From Dipteronia dyeriana (Eukaryota; Streptophyta; Magnoliopsida; Sapindales; Sapindaceae): 64,000 bases of DNA. The translations under genes were made by a program, and so were the position numbers. The notes beneath the pieces are model-generated. The model did no database searches, was not told the origin of the DNA, and saw nothing but the letters and a program-made list of their open reading frames with translations. The number at the start of each line of letters is the position of its first letter. Position 1 is the first letter of the stretch. Of this stretch, positions 23,450-37,100 are shown piece after piece. The stretch lies in assembly GCA_032871835.1 (NCBI GenBank), contig CM065297.1, positions 59,941,253 to 60,005,252 on the forward strand. The letters run 5' to 3'.

Positions 23450-24082
23450 TGAATTGCGCACTCTGGACCAGCACGAGGGCTTCCCTGAGGCACTGGCAGA
23501 CCCTGAAGGATTGGTTTGGCAGGTAAGAGAGTGTAGAATTTTTTTTTCTGATGTTCTCTTTTCTGGATATAGAATGTTTAAACCCTGGTCATAAGGGATC
23601 TCCTACAAGGAAAAGTAGATAATCAAATTTGTAGAACGGCGGTTGTGAGCTTTGGACATAGTTTTGACCAAAATTATTGTAGTTTGCAATGCGTCCAAAA
23701 TTTATTTGAGTTGGGTTCTTGAAGTGGTTACAATATTGGAATATGAACAGTCATTAATGAAGGAAAAAATGGAGGAAGTCGGATTGACCTGAATTTTTCT
23801 TAGTTTGGGCCACATTATCATGTGTATTCGCTTGTAATTTGGTATCATCTTTTTTAATTTTCAGGTGCTGAATGCCGCATGGGATGTTTCCATAGCAGTT
23901 GCTAGTGAAAATGCTCTCCCTTGCTATGATAGGGAAGGCTATAACAAGATTTTAGAAAATGCCAAGCCCTATAATGATCCAGATGGGAGGCATTTATCTG
24001 CTTTTACCTACCTCAGGCTCAACCCAGTTCTATTGGAGAGACAACTTCATAGAGTTTGAACGATTTGTCCAGAGAATGCATG

Positions 24083-24314
24083 GTAACATCAGACTTTTCT
24101 CTTTCTCATCTTTTTAATTTATACAATCTTTGCTAAATTGTAGATTTCCTGTGGTGGCCACTCTCTGATTCCTTCAATAACCGGTAGGACAATAAAAATT
24201 GTTTGGTGTCCATCACTAAACTTGAGAGCTACCGAAGCATGGTTTAAGAGCTAAACTCTGCCCTCTTTAATCTCAATATCATATATGAAATTGTGCATCG
24301 AGTGTTAAACCAGA
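24083..24314. other. Sequence after the last BAM2 exon found
   Basis: Expected to hold the final short BAM2 exon and 3' UTR. No convincing ending was seen. It includes two look-alike 'accgaagca..ggttt.agagctaa' segments (24228 and 24318) that belong to the next MITE or an older copy of its end. Confidence 0.4.
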
Positions 24315-25135
24315 GGTACCGAAGCACTGGTTTCAGAGCTAAGTTGGCAGGCCAAGCCAATAAAATTATACTACTTCTTTATATTTGACAAAACCCAAAA
24401 CCCTACACAATAACTGACACATCAGACAATTTTTTTTCCAGCAAACCTCTTCTATTCTGTTCGTGAATGTCCTTTTCTTTTCTTCTGTTTATGGCTGCTA
24501 TCCAGATCTACAAATCTTTCTCCTACAATCTTCATCTCCAATTTTTAAAACCCACCAAACTAAATTCATATATTTTGGGTATTAGGAATTTTCATTTATA
24601 TATATATATATATTTGTTTTAGATTTAGTGATTTAAACTAAACTTTTTCTTAAAAATAGAAAAATAAATTAATCATCCGAGGGGTGGAAGCGGTTATTCT
24701 TTCAGATCGGAGGAAGTCAGTCCTCCAGATCGAAAAGCTTCCTCCAGGCTTCATCATCTGGACCTTTTCAATTTTAAAATAATAAGAAAAAAAAAACTAA
24801 ATGGAATAAAAGTAAATTTCTTTGTAAAAGAAAGAAGAGGACGAAGCATGTGGATTGTTGTATTTAAGAGATCCTATTTTTATTATTTGTGTTGATTATT
24901 GGAAGTGGAAGAAATCATTGGAAGTAGAAGGAGCCGTGAAATTGAAAAGAGGAGAGCGAGAGAGGTTTACAAATGGAGGCATGAACTTGAAAGGAAAAGA
25001 TCGATCAATGTTCATGGCATTTTTTTTATGACATGGCAATTCTTTGTTGGGTTTATAAAATATTAGGATGCGGTTAAATTTTATTGGTTAGGCGTGACAA
25101 CTCAGCTCTTAAGTTAGAGATATTGAAGCATCTCC
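24315..25135. mobile_element. MITE with TIRs ending in CCAATAAAATT
   Basis: The left arm (AGAGCTAAGTTGGCAGGCC then AAGCCAATAAAATT, 24334-24366) pairs with the right arm (AATTTTATTGGTTAGGCGTG then ACAACTCAGCTCTTAA). The outermost bases are less certain. The 820-bp interior holds a (TA)n run (24598-24612) and no gene. Confidence 0.6.
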
Positions 25136-25797
25136 CAAATGCATGAGGTGAAGAAGAGAAGAGAAGAGAAGAGAAGAAGATAGGTTTTCTGATTTTGACC
25201 AGTACGGTGTGTTTAACGAACCAAAACGTAAAGCTTTGGTGTTTTTTTTTTCCAAAAAGGGTAATTATCAATTAGATACTAGCTTTTTTTTTCTTTTTTA
25301 AGTTTCAAGCTGTTTGAAATTTTTACAAAAGCGATTAAATTGGTCATTATATTTTTTCCGAGTATCAAATTAGGGGTCGTTTGTATTTTTCTCTGAAGAT
25401 TGAACTGTCCTTAATTTTTCTAAAGGCTGAATAGGGACTACAATATGAACTTGAATGACATGTTTATTTTTTTTCCTCACATCTAAATATATTGTTAACA
25501 CGTTTGATTTTTAAAAGTAAAATTTTCTGAAAATAAATAATTTTACATTTATACCCATGCTAAACAATTATACATATAATATGTAATAAAAACAATTCAA
25601 AAATAATAATCATATATGAACACATATGATCATGATCTTCTTCTTCGATTACAAACAATCTACATTTTTACTAAGAAAAGAAAATGTTTTTTTTTTCAAA
25701 AAATAAAAGGGGTAGTATGAAAACTCATACAAAACACTCTAAATTTAATAATATATAAATACAACATCCAAATACCTTAAAAAAATGTTGATATTAC
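25136..25797. other. AT-rich intergenic DNA, no gene seen
   Basis: Includes an (AGAAG)n run at 25152-25182 and long A/T-rich stretches. Confidence 0.5.
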
Positions 25798-26726
25798 GTG
25801 GAAATGATGAGAAATGTTATCTTTCTTTTTATTGTATTGCAATAGTGTCACCGTTTTAATAACATAAGTTTAAAAGACATCTGTTATGGTGAACTACCCA
25901 AATTGTCCTTAAATAATAAATTTTTATTTGTTTTTGTGCTACCATCTACACTTTGAAAATAAATAAGCAGTAACTCTTCTCTCTCTCCAAAAAAGTTGTC
26001 TGAAAATCAATTTACAACTCCTCTCTCTGTCTAAAAGTCTTCTTTCTCCATATTCATCACAAGAAGGTAACATATAATTCTGAGCTTCATTTATTTTTTC
26101 ATGCATTTCTGAGTGGTTTAACAATGTATCCATTCTTTATGATTTGTTGTCCAAGTTTTTGTATGAATATGTATGAGCATGTAGTCTCTAGATTCTATTC
26201 GAGACTTTTTTGAAATACTCCAAGCCTTTTTATTAGTATCTGAACTTTTGGTATAAGTCTCTATGCTTTTTTGATATGTTTCTGAGCTTTTTTTATATAG
26301 TTCCAAGCTTGTTTTATATAATTCCGAGCTTTTTAAAATGTGTTCGAGTTTTTTGTTTATATTAATTTCCCAGACTTTTTTAAAAGTGTTCGAGCATTTT
26401 TTAAATGTCTCCGAGCTTTTTTTATATTTCTCAAAGCTTTTTTAAGATTGTACGTACATTTTGATTACTCTAATGAAAAAAGCTTGAACCAATTTAAAAA
26501 AGCTCAGAAACTTGTCAAAAAAGCTCAAACCTTACCAAAAAAGCTCGAACTGCTATCAAAAAAGCTCGAGCTATTTTGGCAAGGGTTCGAGCCTTATATT
26601 TCAAGGGTTGGAGCTTATTTGGGAAGGGTTCGAGACTTTTTGGGAATGTTCCCGAGCATTTTATTTTGTTTGTAATGGTTGAAAAGTCCTCATTTGTTGA
26701 TTGACTTATTTCGTGAAGAACCACAT
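25798..26726. mobile_element. Left end of a MULE with degenerate CGAGCTTTTTT array (element C)
   Basis: The first about 110 bp (GTGGAAATGATGAG..., GTGTCACCGTTTTAATAACA, TATGGTGAACTACCCAAATT) match, inverted, the transposase-side end of the complete MULE at 47856. From 26085 to 26690 a degenerate motif, CGAGCTTTTTT with 10-20 bp spacers, repeats some 20 times; between 26480 and 26570 it lies in the opposite orientation. No transposase follows before other elements interrupt. Confidence 0.7.
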
Positions 26727-28235
26727 TGTTGGGGTTCATGTAAGGGTAGCTTAGACTCTCAAGACCTCAAGAGGAGAAGCACCAAAGGTAAAATTCTTGT
26801 GCTTACTTACTTTGAAGAGATAGTTGCACACACTCACATATTCATGCATAACTCTTGATCTTATATGTTGAGTATTTTCTTGTGTGCATTTTAGTTTAAA
26901 TGACTCTTGTTGACCTATTTGCATCTTGCTATGAAAGTTGTATGTCATTCTAGGCATTAAAATAAGATGTAATTTCATTACTCTTGAACTTATTGTTTTT
27001 GTGCATTTGAGTGTTGAAAAAATAGACCTTGCGCTGGTGGTGCGTTACTCGACCAGCGTAACATTCACAGTGGACTGTCGCTAGTGTTGCGCCATTGAGT
27101 TGCACTGCTGTACCTGCGCAAAGATGTAAAAAGTGGGTGTGCGCTGGTGGTGCGCTACTCGACTAGCGCAGCCCCACCAGCGCAAACATTCCAGTGGTTT
27201 TGCGCTTGTGTTGCGCCACTGACTTGCGCCACTCGACCAACGCCTATTGAAATTTTTAGACAGTGCGTTGGTGGTGCGCTACTCGACCAGCGCACAATTT
27301 CCAAAATGACATCACTTTGTTTGGATCATATATATATATATATCTCATTGTCTTAAGGTTGTGTAAGAGTTCAAAATATCATATATTTTCCTTAAAACAC
27401 ATTTCAAAGGTAAAACACATTTCAAAGGAAAAACACTTCCAACAACTCATTTTTAATCACACAAAGCATCCCAATGAGCATCAAAACTTCATCTTGCATC
27501 ATTTAAGTTCATCTAGAGTGCATTTATGAATAGGGTTGCTTCATTACATCTTGTTTGGTAAGCTCTTCACTATCTTCTTACAAGTTAAGTGTTTTTGCTT
27601 GCTAAACCATCTCTTTAATTAATTGTATTCTCTTAGAATAGTTCTAGATACAAATTAGAGATTGTTGTGATGACATGATTGAGTGTTGTATTGTGATAGC
27701 TTCATAGGATTGATTGATCTATGTTTAGCTAAGCTATTTGAACATGTCATTTAGCACTTGATATCTAGGATTGCATTAATTGTCATTTCATTATCCTAGA
27801 TAAGCATATTGGGTTTCCTAGCCTTGTTTGTTCATTGAATATCATCTTATATCCACTTAGGACACTTTATCTCATCATTGAGAAGTAAGACTTGTGTTGC
27901 TTCCGGGAGTAGGTAGCTTAAAGCTCAAGCAAGATGAACTAGGTTCACTTATACCGGGATTAGGTAGTGGTGGTGGATTAAACTGAGATTAGGTTGTAAT
28001 TCCTTACCATGAGTGGATTCGAGGTTCTAGTGTGGCGCACTCATCAGCCAGTGGTTTTTCCCATTTGGAGGGTTTCCACTTATATCTCAAGTGTTTTTAT
28101 TATTTCCGCACTTATTACACTTGTGATATTATTGTGACTAATTAGGGGTATTTTCGTCAATTTGACTCTTAACGAAATTTGGGTAAAAAATTAATTAAAA
28201 TCTATTCACCCCCCTCTAGATTAATATTACACACC
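26727..28235. mobile_element. LTR-retrotransposon-derived insert, possibly a solo LTR
   Basis: Interrupts MULE C. It starts near TGTTGGGGTTCATG and ends near the CACCCCCCTCTAGATTAAT segment typical of Copia LTR/leader regions. No gag or pol. Exact borders and duplication are not certain (CACAT left, CACCA right). It carries three GCGCTGGT hairpins (27029-27285) and a run of 'gagattaggttg' type segments (27910-27990). Confidence 0.5.
27029..27285. repeat. Three spaced GCGCTGGT hairpins
   Basis: TGCGCTGGT...ACCAGCGCA type inverted repeats with 13-base loops at about 27029-27061, 27139-27171 and 27263-27295. Related half-sites (GCGCCACTCGACCAACGC) lie between them. Confidence 0.85.
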
Positions 28236-28329
28236 ATAATATTTGTTTCAATGGTTTTTAATTGTAATTTTAATTTTAATTTTGATTTTCTTAATAATGG
28301 TTTGTGATGGTGATGTTTAGAGGAGAATA
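28236..28329. other. Remnant between two LTR insertions
   Basis: Short T-rich piece, probably MULE C interior left between the LTR insert and the Copia element. Confidence 0.35.
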
Positions 28330-29028
28330 TGTTGGAACCCTGTTTACCAGTCTCGCAGCGGAAGCAGGGTTTTTTTTTTTTTTTATAAAGATCGTAAACA
28401 ATCTGTAACCAGTGAACTTGGGATCGTGAATTTTCGGAACTAATAAATACAATATTATTATAGTAATAAAATATATGTATACAAAGAAATTGAAATCGAT
28501 ATAATCAGAAGATATTAGTAAAACCATATCAACGTTTGGAGGCTCCTTAACTTTACGATATACTCTTGGTTTGTACCAATGATCTTCCTTGCTATCTCCT
28601 GAGACTGGTAATGGTGTGTGGGTGCGTCACGCACTCAAGAATATGAATGGAGGTAGAAGAAACTTACGAAAACAACTCTTATTTTCTGTGTGGAATTTGG
28701 CCCCAAGAGTAAAAGACAAAAACAAATTTATTTATTTTTCTTTTCTTTTCTCTTTACCTGCCTACACACTTCTTTCCTTTTATTCTTTGTGATTTTTCAC
28801 GCCTACTTGCATCACATGCAATCTGAGAGAACTTATTCTCTCTTAGTGTGATATCTATTGATACACATACCATTGATTTGCATACAATACAAATACTGAT
28901 ACACTATGCAGAGCAATCACTTTTTTTTTAAATAAAAAATTAAATTCACTGTTACGTGTATCAATATGTGTTGTTTTCTTTTTCAACTGATATATGTCAA
29001 TCGGTATTTTAAAAATAATATATATATA
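28330..29028 (-). mobile_element. Copia-Y 3' LTR, first piece
   Basis: Matches the first about 690 bp of the solo LTR at 33610-35668 (ACCAGTGAACTTGGGATCGT, CAACGTTTGGAGGCTCCTT). Ends in ATATATATA (29020-29028), which recurs at 49975-49983 where the LTR continues. Confidence 0.8.
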
Positions 29029-29509
29029 GAGTGGAAATTGTTAAAAACAACCACATATAACAAGAAAATTTCGTTTTTAACCGTATATGAAAATTTATTT
29101 GTTAATAGCCAGTTTTCATAAATAATTTCAGTGTGTATCCTTAAATGACCAGAATACCCCTTAATGTTTAATGATGTTTTTCTCTTTCTACTCCACTGTT
29201 TCACCGTGACTCTCATCTTTTCTCTTCTCTCTCAAACCGAAATGACTCGTCTTCTTATGCTAATCGAAGGCAGTGGAGTTCCAAGTTTATTGAATATTTG
29301 AAGCATACCAGCAATTGAAGATTTGAAGAATACCATTGTTAGGTTGAGAAGTTTTGAACAAGAAGAATCGATTTGGTCTAATTCGGTTGAAGGTGTGTAA
29401 ATGTCATCCATTTATGTTAGTTTGACTTCAGAACAAATAGTATAACATGATTTTAACGTGGCTGCAGTATTGTTATGTGTTTTTTTTGAAGAAATTGATG
29501 AATGTAAGA

Positions 29510-30000
29510 TTCACGTTTTTTTTCAGAACATTTCAAGTTTAAAATGTTCGTAAACTTGAAATGTCCTATAACAACTCAATACAGAACTTGAAATATAATA
29601 TAAAAATTTAAAATGTGGATAAAACTTGAAATCTAGCGAAGTTTACAGAGATTTAAAGCATGATTTCAAGTTTATACATCATTAAACTTGAAATGTTTAT
29701 AGCAGATGTGTATTCATTTTTCATTTTTATTAGTTTGAGTTCCAAACAGTTATTATAACATCTTTTAACGTTATTTCAGTACTATTGTGTGGTTTTGGGA
29801 AGAATTTAAAGAATATAATGTACATGTTTTTTTTCCAGAACATTTCAAGTTTCAGTTGTTCATAAACGTGAAATATGCTATAAAAACTCAAAACAGGACT
29901 TGAAATCTTCTATAAAAATTTGAAATGTTGGTAAAACTTGAAATGTAGAGATGTTTACAGAGATATAAAGCATGATTAGAAGTTGAGACCCAAAAAACGT
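29510..30000. repeat. Array of AAACTTGAAATG inverted and direct repeats
   Basis: The motif ATTTCAAGTTT or its complement occurs about 12 times upstream of the transposase. Two form perfect hairpins: ACATTTCAAGTTT (29528-29540) with 29552-29564, and 29663-29674 with 29683-29694. Confidence 0.88.
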
Positions 30001-30064
30001 GAAATGTATTGAAAAACTTAAAATTTGACATTTTATTGCGATTTGGTTTTTTTTCTTCAGGTGA

Positions 30065-32285
30065 ATGGATTATAGGGTGTTAATCAACTATGGTGGGCAG
30101 TGGGATGATTTACGATATGTGGGTGGGGATACATTTGTTGAGGTGGTCTCGATTCATTTAATTTTTTTGGAGTTACAGAACTTGATATATGATTTTACCA
30201 AATTTGATAGAACGTTGTATGATGTAATCATAAGCAGCTTGGTTAAGACAGAGAGTGGTCGAAGAAAGTACCGATTACAACGTGACAGTGATGTGAGGTT
30301 TCTTTTACTTGATCAAACGGTTGTCCCAGAGGTATATGTTGATTTGGTAGAAAAAGTGGTTAGAGATGTTAGGGATCAGTCGGCAGTACCTTCCCGGATA
30401 TCACAGATTCCTAGTATAGTGCATGGTGCACCAAATCTGCTTCCATTTGCAACCGTTAGAGAGTCAGTTCCTAGTACCCAACAGTTACCACTTAGAAGAG
30501 AGGTTCCTATATGGGATGGTGACTGTGGGTTTCCAGAAACATGTGACGCTGATGAACAAGAGAGAGTAGATGCCAACGATTCATATGCGTCAGATGGCGA
30601 TGGGATTCATCAACCGCGATATAATTGGGCGCACCATTAGACCAATTGATATAATTACGGAAATGCGCGAGCAACACGGTGTGCAACTTTTGTACACCAA
30701 AGCATGGCGGGCAAAGGAGCATGCTAAGACTATTTTGTACGGGAAACCTGAGGAATCATATCAGTTGTTGTCTGCTTACTTTCATTTGTTAAAAGTAGCG
30801 AATCCTGGGACTCTCACGGCAATTCACACAGATTTGAACAACAATTTCTTATACGCTTTCTTTGCACTTCGTCAGTGCATTAAGGGGTTTCAGACAGTTA
30901 TACGTTCAGTCATTGCCATTGATGCCACTCATTTGAAGGGTGCATTTTAGGGGGTTATATATGTAGCATCATGCAAAGACGGAGATGAGCATGCATACCC
31001 TATAGCTTTTGGTGTAGGTGACGGTGAGACTGAAAACTCTTGGACATGGTTCTTGGAACGACTACGAGAGGCAATTGGAGAGGTTGGGGGGATGTTATTC
31101 GTTTCCGATCGCCATGCTAGCATTGCTAAAGCACCAAGTATTGTATACCCTAATGTTTCTCATTGTATTTGTTTCTTCCATTTGAAACAGAATTTGAAGC
31201 CCAGATTGAAGGGACGGAAAGAAGTGCTTGATGTTTATTATAAGGCAGCATATTGTTCCACCTATAGACAGTTCAACTTAGAAATGGATGAAATCAAGAA
31301 AATTCACCAGGGAACATGACACTTTGATGTCCATTGGGCCTGAGCGATGGTCACGTTCCCAGTGTCCTGGGAGAAGGTATCAAATGATGACCACGAACAT
31401 TGCAGAGGTGTTGAACAATTGTATTCAAAAGGCTCGAAGGTTGCCTATTACTGCAGCGATGGAGTTCTTGAGAGATATGTTGCAGATATGGTTTAATGAC
31501 AGACGTGAGCAAGTCGGGAAGAACCCTACATACTTAGGGAAGACGGCAGTTGGTCATTGCAAGGAGAGGAACGAATGGTCATTGACTTACAATGTATATC
31601 CAATTGAGTTGACAAGATATTTAGTTAAGGATGGTAAACATGATGGGTTGGTCGACATCGAACATCGTACATGCACTTGTCGTAACTGGGACTTAGATCA
31701 GCTGCCATGTGACCACACCATAGCTGTTGCCAGGTACATTGTTCATTTCTGTAAATCATATTTTTTTATCATTGCTTTTTTTGACAATGTTTCATTTCTT
31801 TATTTAAATAGGTTTACAAAGACCAATTTCAACTCCCTCTGCACGAGTACTACAGCACTTCTTGGATGCAGACAGCTTACGCCCCATCAATAAATCCAGT
31901 ACCTCATCCATCTTTCTGGGAAGTACCTGATGAGGTGAGCTCTGTCATTGTCCTTCCACCTAATAGTAAGAGGCAAGCTGGTAGACCAAAAGAAAGAAGA
32001 ATACCTTCTGCCGGAGAGGTTCATCGATAGAAAAAGTGTTCTAATTGTGGCGAACAAGGTCATAATAGGATGGGATGTGCCAACCCAAGACGACGGCCAA
32101 ATAATGGACAACTAAACACATCCATAAGTGTTGAGCAGCCCATACAACCGATACCCACAACACGTAGACAACGTGACTGTAGTGTATGTCATGTACTTGA
32201 CCATAATCGCAAGACATGCCCGTTAGTTGATCACTCCCTGCCTACGACGGATACTCCCACTGATGGCGATACTACTCATTTGTAA
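30065..32285 (+). pseudogene. MuDR-like MULE transposase (element D), broken
   Basis: Cut-and-paste transposase remnant. N-terminal domain from MDYRVLINYGGQWDD; the usual MuDR DNA-binding domain is missing, since the sequence jumps from HQPRYNW to GRTIRPIDIITEM. The DDE core has IAIDATHLKG (first Asp), VSDRHASI (second Asp) and NIAEVLNNC (Glu). SWIM finger CTCRNWDLDQLPCDH follows. After a short intron (about 31734-31811), exon 2 has two zinc knuckles (CSNCGEQGHNRMGC, CSVCHVLDHNRKTC). Lesions: frameshift near 30640, TAG at 30948-30950, frameshift near 31317, and a stop before the first knuckle. The catalytic triad is kept but the frame is not. Confidence 0.88.
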
Positions 32286-32419
32286 TTTCTAGTTATGTCT
32301 ATGTTGTATTACTAACATAAGTGAATTCAGAATTTGTTGTTGGTATGAACTTTTGTCATGTTTGAAAACTATTTAGTATGTTTATTTAATTTGTTATTAT
32401 TATGTCATGACGTAAAACT

Positions 32420-32700
32420 GTAGTCTCCTTGCTATTTACAGTATGATTTCAAGTTTGGTTCATGAGATTTATACCTTGATTTCAAGTTTGATGTGTACTT
32501 GTAAAGCATGATTTCAACTTTGGGCAATTTCAGTAAAAAACCCCAACAGTCAACACATAAATATCTGTCTACTGTAGCATTTCACGTTTGGTACCTGGGA
32601 TTTATACCATGATTTCAAGTTTGGTGTTTATTTGTAAAACACGATTTCAAGTTTGGTTCATTTTATTAAAACCCTGATTTCAATGTCTTTGTACATAAAA
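32420..32700. repeat. Array of GATTTCAAGTTTGG repeats after the transposase
   Basis: About eight degenerate direct copies of TGATTTCAAGTTTGGT at roughly 35-60-bp spacing, the same core motif as upstream of the transposase. Confidence 0.85.
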
Positions 32701-33411
32701 AATGGTTGGAAATATAAAAAATATGGAACAATAAATATACAACCAATCACTAGGTGGGCCTGGAGTTACGAAAAATCTCCATAGCTATTTTCTCCCGAAT
32801 GCTCCCCATGTGTTCCTTTGACCAATCAAAAGGGCGTCGACCCGCCAGTAAGTACTCGATAAGTCTCAAACTATGGGGACCACACCTACATTTGGACACA
32901 TTAAAACACGTTACAAATCGTTTTAAAATAATATTTAAGCACTTTAATGAAATAGAATGTTTTACGAATATTTTTGGTGGGGGACTGTAGAAGTGAGACC
33001 ACGCTGACCGAGAAGGGCTTATTTTCCCTAAAGAACGATTGACGATCACTTCGTCGTGCAGTGTGGAACCCCGCGTCATTCAACATTGACGGCAATAACC
33101 ACCGTAATGGTCGGACTTGCTGCTTCTTGATATGAACATGAACATGAACATGAACATCCTGTCTCTAGGGGTCAAATATATCCAGCTTCCCGAGAATAAG
33201 GTCGACGGTCACCACCAACCGATGTTGGCCCTAACGTTGCATGATATCAGGACCTGCAATAGTATGCAGAAGGTGTTAGGTTAGGATATATAAACAGTTT
33301 ATAATTTAAATCATTTCCACCGTCTAGCACTTACCAAGTCAACCTCGTGCCATGGGCGGTTTCCACTCGTGGTAGCTCCACGGACTGTCTACAGGTCCTC
33401 TTTTTGGGATT

Positions 33412-34142
33412 ATGCTCGATAACCAGAGTATAATAATGTATTTGAAAATCTTTTTATATTAATAAAGTGATTTCTAGTTTAACAAATCTTATGGCATTTA
33501 TAGTTTAATTATTATAATTGTCAAAAGTAAATAATCATAAGGTCAAAAGACTATGAAAAAAGAAAAATTGTTCATACATCTAGATATGTATGAGGCGGAT
33601 ATAATTCTTTGTTGGAACCCCGTTCACCGGTTACGCAGCGAAACTAGCTTTTAAAATTTTAAATACAGATCATAATCTTATTCTGGGACCAGTGAACTTG
33701 GGATCGTAATTATTTTTCGGAACTAATACATACAATATGTAAACACAGGAAATTGTAATCAATATAATCAGAAGAATAAAATCTTACCAACGTTTGGAGG
33801 CTCCTTCACTTTATGATATGCTCCTGTCTGAACCACTCTTACGAACGTTTGGAGACTCCTTCACATTACGATGTGCTTATGTTTGAACCACTCGATCTTC
33901 CTCGCTATCTCTCGGCACTGGTAACTGCTTGTGGGCGCTTCACAGTCTCAGGAACTTGAATAAAGGATGTAGAGAAATACTTGAAGAAACTCTTTCTTCT
34001 CAATTTGGTGTATTGATTTCACGCACACATAAATTGCATCTCATGAAAAACCCATGCCTTTTTTTTTCTTTTTACGTGTGTATCAGGTACACACCAAAAC
34101 AAAATCAACTTTTTTTTCTCTTTTTCTTACGTCTGCACTTGC

Positions 34143-34194
<52 letters not shown>

Positions 34195-37100
34195 GTGTGT
34201 ATTAGGTATTTGCTTCATATGCAAATTCTTCTTTTGACTATTGTTTCATGTGCACCCACCAATTTGCATCCAATGCAATCTCTTGTGTTATTAATTGATA
34301 TATATATATATATATATTTAATTATCCTTTTCAAATATATTAAAAGTGATAATAAGTATTTTAAATTTAAACATAAATTCAAATACTTAGATAAATGATT
34401 TAGTAAAAATAAAATAATACTATTATTTTATCTTTACCAAAATCCATATATCAACTAACACCCTCCAATTAATAGTTAATTAATAATTCACAATTATCAA
34501 TATAATTAAATAATATAATTATTTAATTAATTTAACTATTAACATTCATTAATTAAATAATCTCATTATTTAATTAATTCCTGAATAAACACGTGTCACT
34601 TTCGTAACACAACTAATTGGATAATCCAATTAATTAACTGTGACCCTTGTTACCTAAATCGATCGGGCAAGTAAGGGGACCTAATGGACCCACAACATTT
34701 TGAGCTCCAATAATCCTCAGAATCAATAACTGAAATCTTTAATTAATATTCCTTAATTACTAACTCCGGTGTTATTCCGTTAAAAACCCGAAGCTGCACT
34801 CTCTCAACTGTAGACGTTTTTACACAGACCGATACAACTCGGTGTCCATCGGTATAACTATTACATATGTGTGATCCTCCACAATAGTTCATAATTAGAG
34901 CTGGGTCATAATGTCTGTTATACCCCTCTAATTACATATATCCTTTAAGTACCGTTGATTCTCTAATGGACAATAAATCCTATTTCCTCACGGAATTAGG
35001 AGAACGCTCATATTGTCCAAGCCCCGAATCAACCCTTAAGGGAACTATCGTCTACTTCTCACAAGAAGGAATGAATTCTACTATTGTGTATAAACCTTCC
35101 CAGCCACAAGCAGAATAGTAATTCCAACATACGGAGCATATTGATCGGGAACTGCATCCGATCTTTCCCATGGTATATCAAAGACCACGATCTAACCTGA
35201 AGGAGTCGATAAGACACCCAAGATTAAGATCACCCATATATAGCCATCGTTAGTTGATATATATGAATCTCGTTGGTAAACGGATCTTGGTGAGAAATTC
35301 ATTTAAATTATGGCCCAGTCCTATACGATCACATCATACAATGTGCCTCCATTTCCATATCTCATATGAATGATTCAGGATAGAATCATCGTACACTACA
35401 GAATGGACCGCAGCTATAGATTAACCACAAATAAAGTACCCAACATTATTTGCTATCTATGGACTCTTTAAATTGCATGTCTCTTACTGTATTCATCTGT
35501 ATATGACACTCATGTACACAGTTCGAGATTATATCTGACAATCTTGGATGTTAAATATATACACAGGTTATAAAATGGAACAACACAACAAGAATGAATT
35601 GAACTTTTTGTTTAATTTATTTCATAAATCCTTTTACAAATTACATCTTTAGGGCATAAACCCCAACATTCTTTAGTTAGCCTTAAATAATATTCACAAC
35701 TTAAGATGATGGTTGGGCACCTTTATCTTGTCAAAGTTGTAGATTCTTTTGCTAGCAATTCAGTGGGATCAAATGTGTTATGATGAGTCTAAAATTATCA
35801 AAGTGTGGTGTCTTTAGCCAAAAGAACCTAGTGCACTGGGTGCATTGAATTGGATCACAGTGAAATACTTTATCTAGAATCATCAATGGATAAAAGTTTT
35901 CACTTGAAGATAATCGGAGAGTCTATCTCTATCCTGAGATAAATGATGGACTTATGGTTGCAAGTGTTATCATTTGAGCTATTAATGAGTACGATTATAT
36001 AGCATAGTCTATCCTCGATAGTTTGGTGGTATTAATGTGTTAATCGATAGAGGACTTCATTTATAAATATGGACATCGTGACTCAATTTATTAATTGATA
36101 GTAAAATATCAGTATATGGATGTTTTGAAGTATTGAATATTAAATCTTAACGTTAAGTTTTCAATAGTGCCTATTGAAATATGGCATTTGGACAAGTCAA
36201 AATATCCAAGTTCAAAATGTGGTCATATGAATAAATATGGTAACTTGAAGAGCTATAGGCGGTCTATGAGCTCTTGGCGATTACTGGCATTCTTCACGAG
36301 GATACACTTTCTCCATGAAGATTGTCTAGGGTATGAATGAGGAATATTAACTTATTCTATCTTTATTTAAGAGTTCAATTTTAGATCTTTAGTGGAATTA
36401 ACTAAAATTAATAGATCGGACCTAAGTGAATCATTTGTTGATTTTGATTTGGTTGTGTCTGTTGGAGCTTAAATTTAGATAGCCTGCCAAGATCCTCAAT
36501 CCACAAGAACTTGCATGGATCACCTGATATATTCTACCGGATCAATTTAAGGGTCCATCTAGAATTGTATTAAGGCATGTGGACATGTTTCTTTTTGTAA
36601 GAATGAGTCTAGTTCACATGTGGACTTTTTATTAAGGTCCAATGGATTTAATAAAATAAGAAAAAATAATATATTGGCCCATGTATATGTGTTGGGCGAC
36701 AAGGCCATATAAAAAAGTCTAAATATATTAATTTTATTTTATTATTTAATTAAATGAAAATTAATGAATTTGTTGATTAATTAATTATCTAATTAAAAGT
36801 GAAAATCTTTTTTCTAGTAGGAGAAAGTCTCCTAATATTATACTATTATTGGTAGTATAATCAATATTAAAGATTATATTTGATAAGTAGATAAATAAAA
36901 GGAATTATTTATCTAGTCAAATTAGAAAATCTTTAATATGGTCAAAAATAAACTAATAAGTTGGATTAGGAGTCTTGGTGTATGAAAGAATTCTTTTGGA
37001 AAATGATTCTTGGTCACTAAGTAAATCCACCTAAGGATATGATTCTTGCCCACCAAGTTAATCCTTCTTAGGAAATGATTTGCATGCCTATTTATACTAC

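Noticed and set aside
30376..30722. Minus-strand frames opposite the element D transposase
   Set aside because: Shadows of the plus-strand transposase, which has clear domain motifs.
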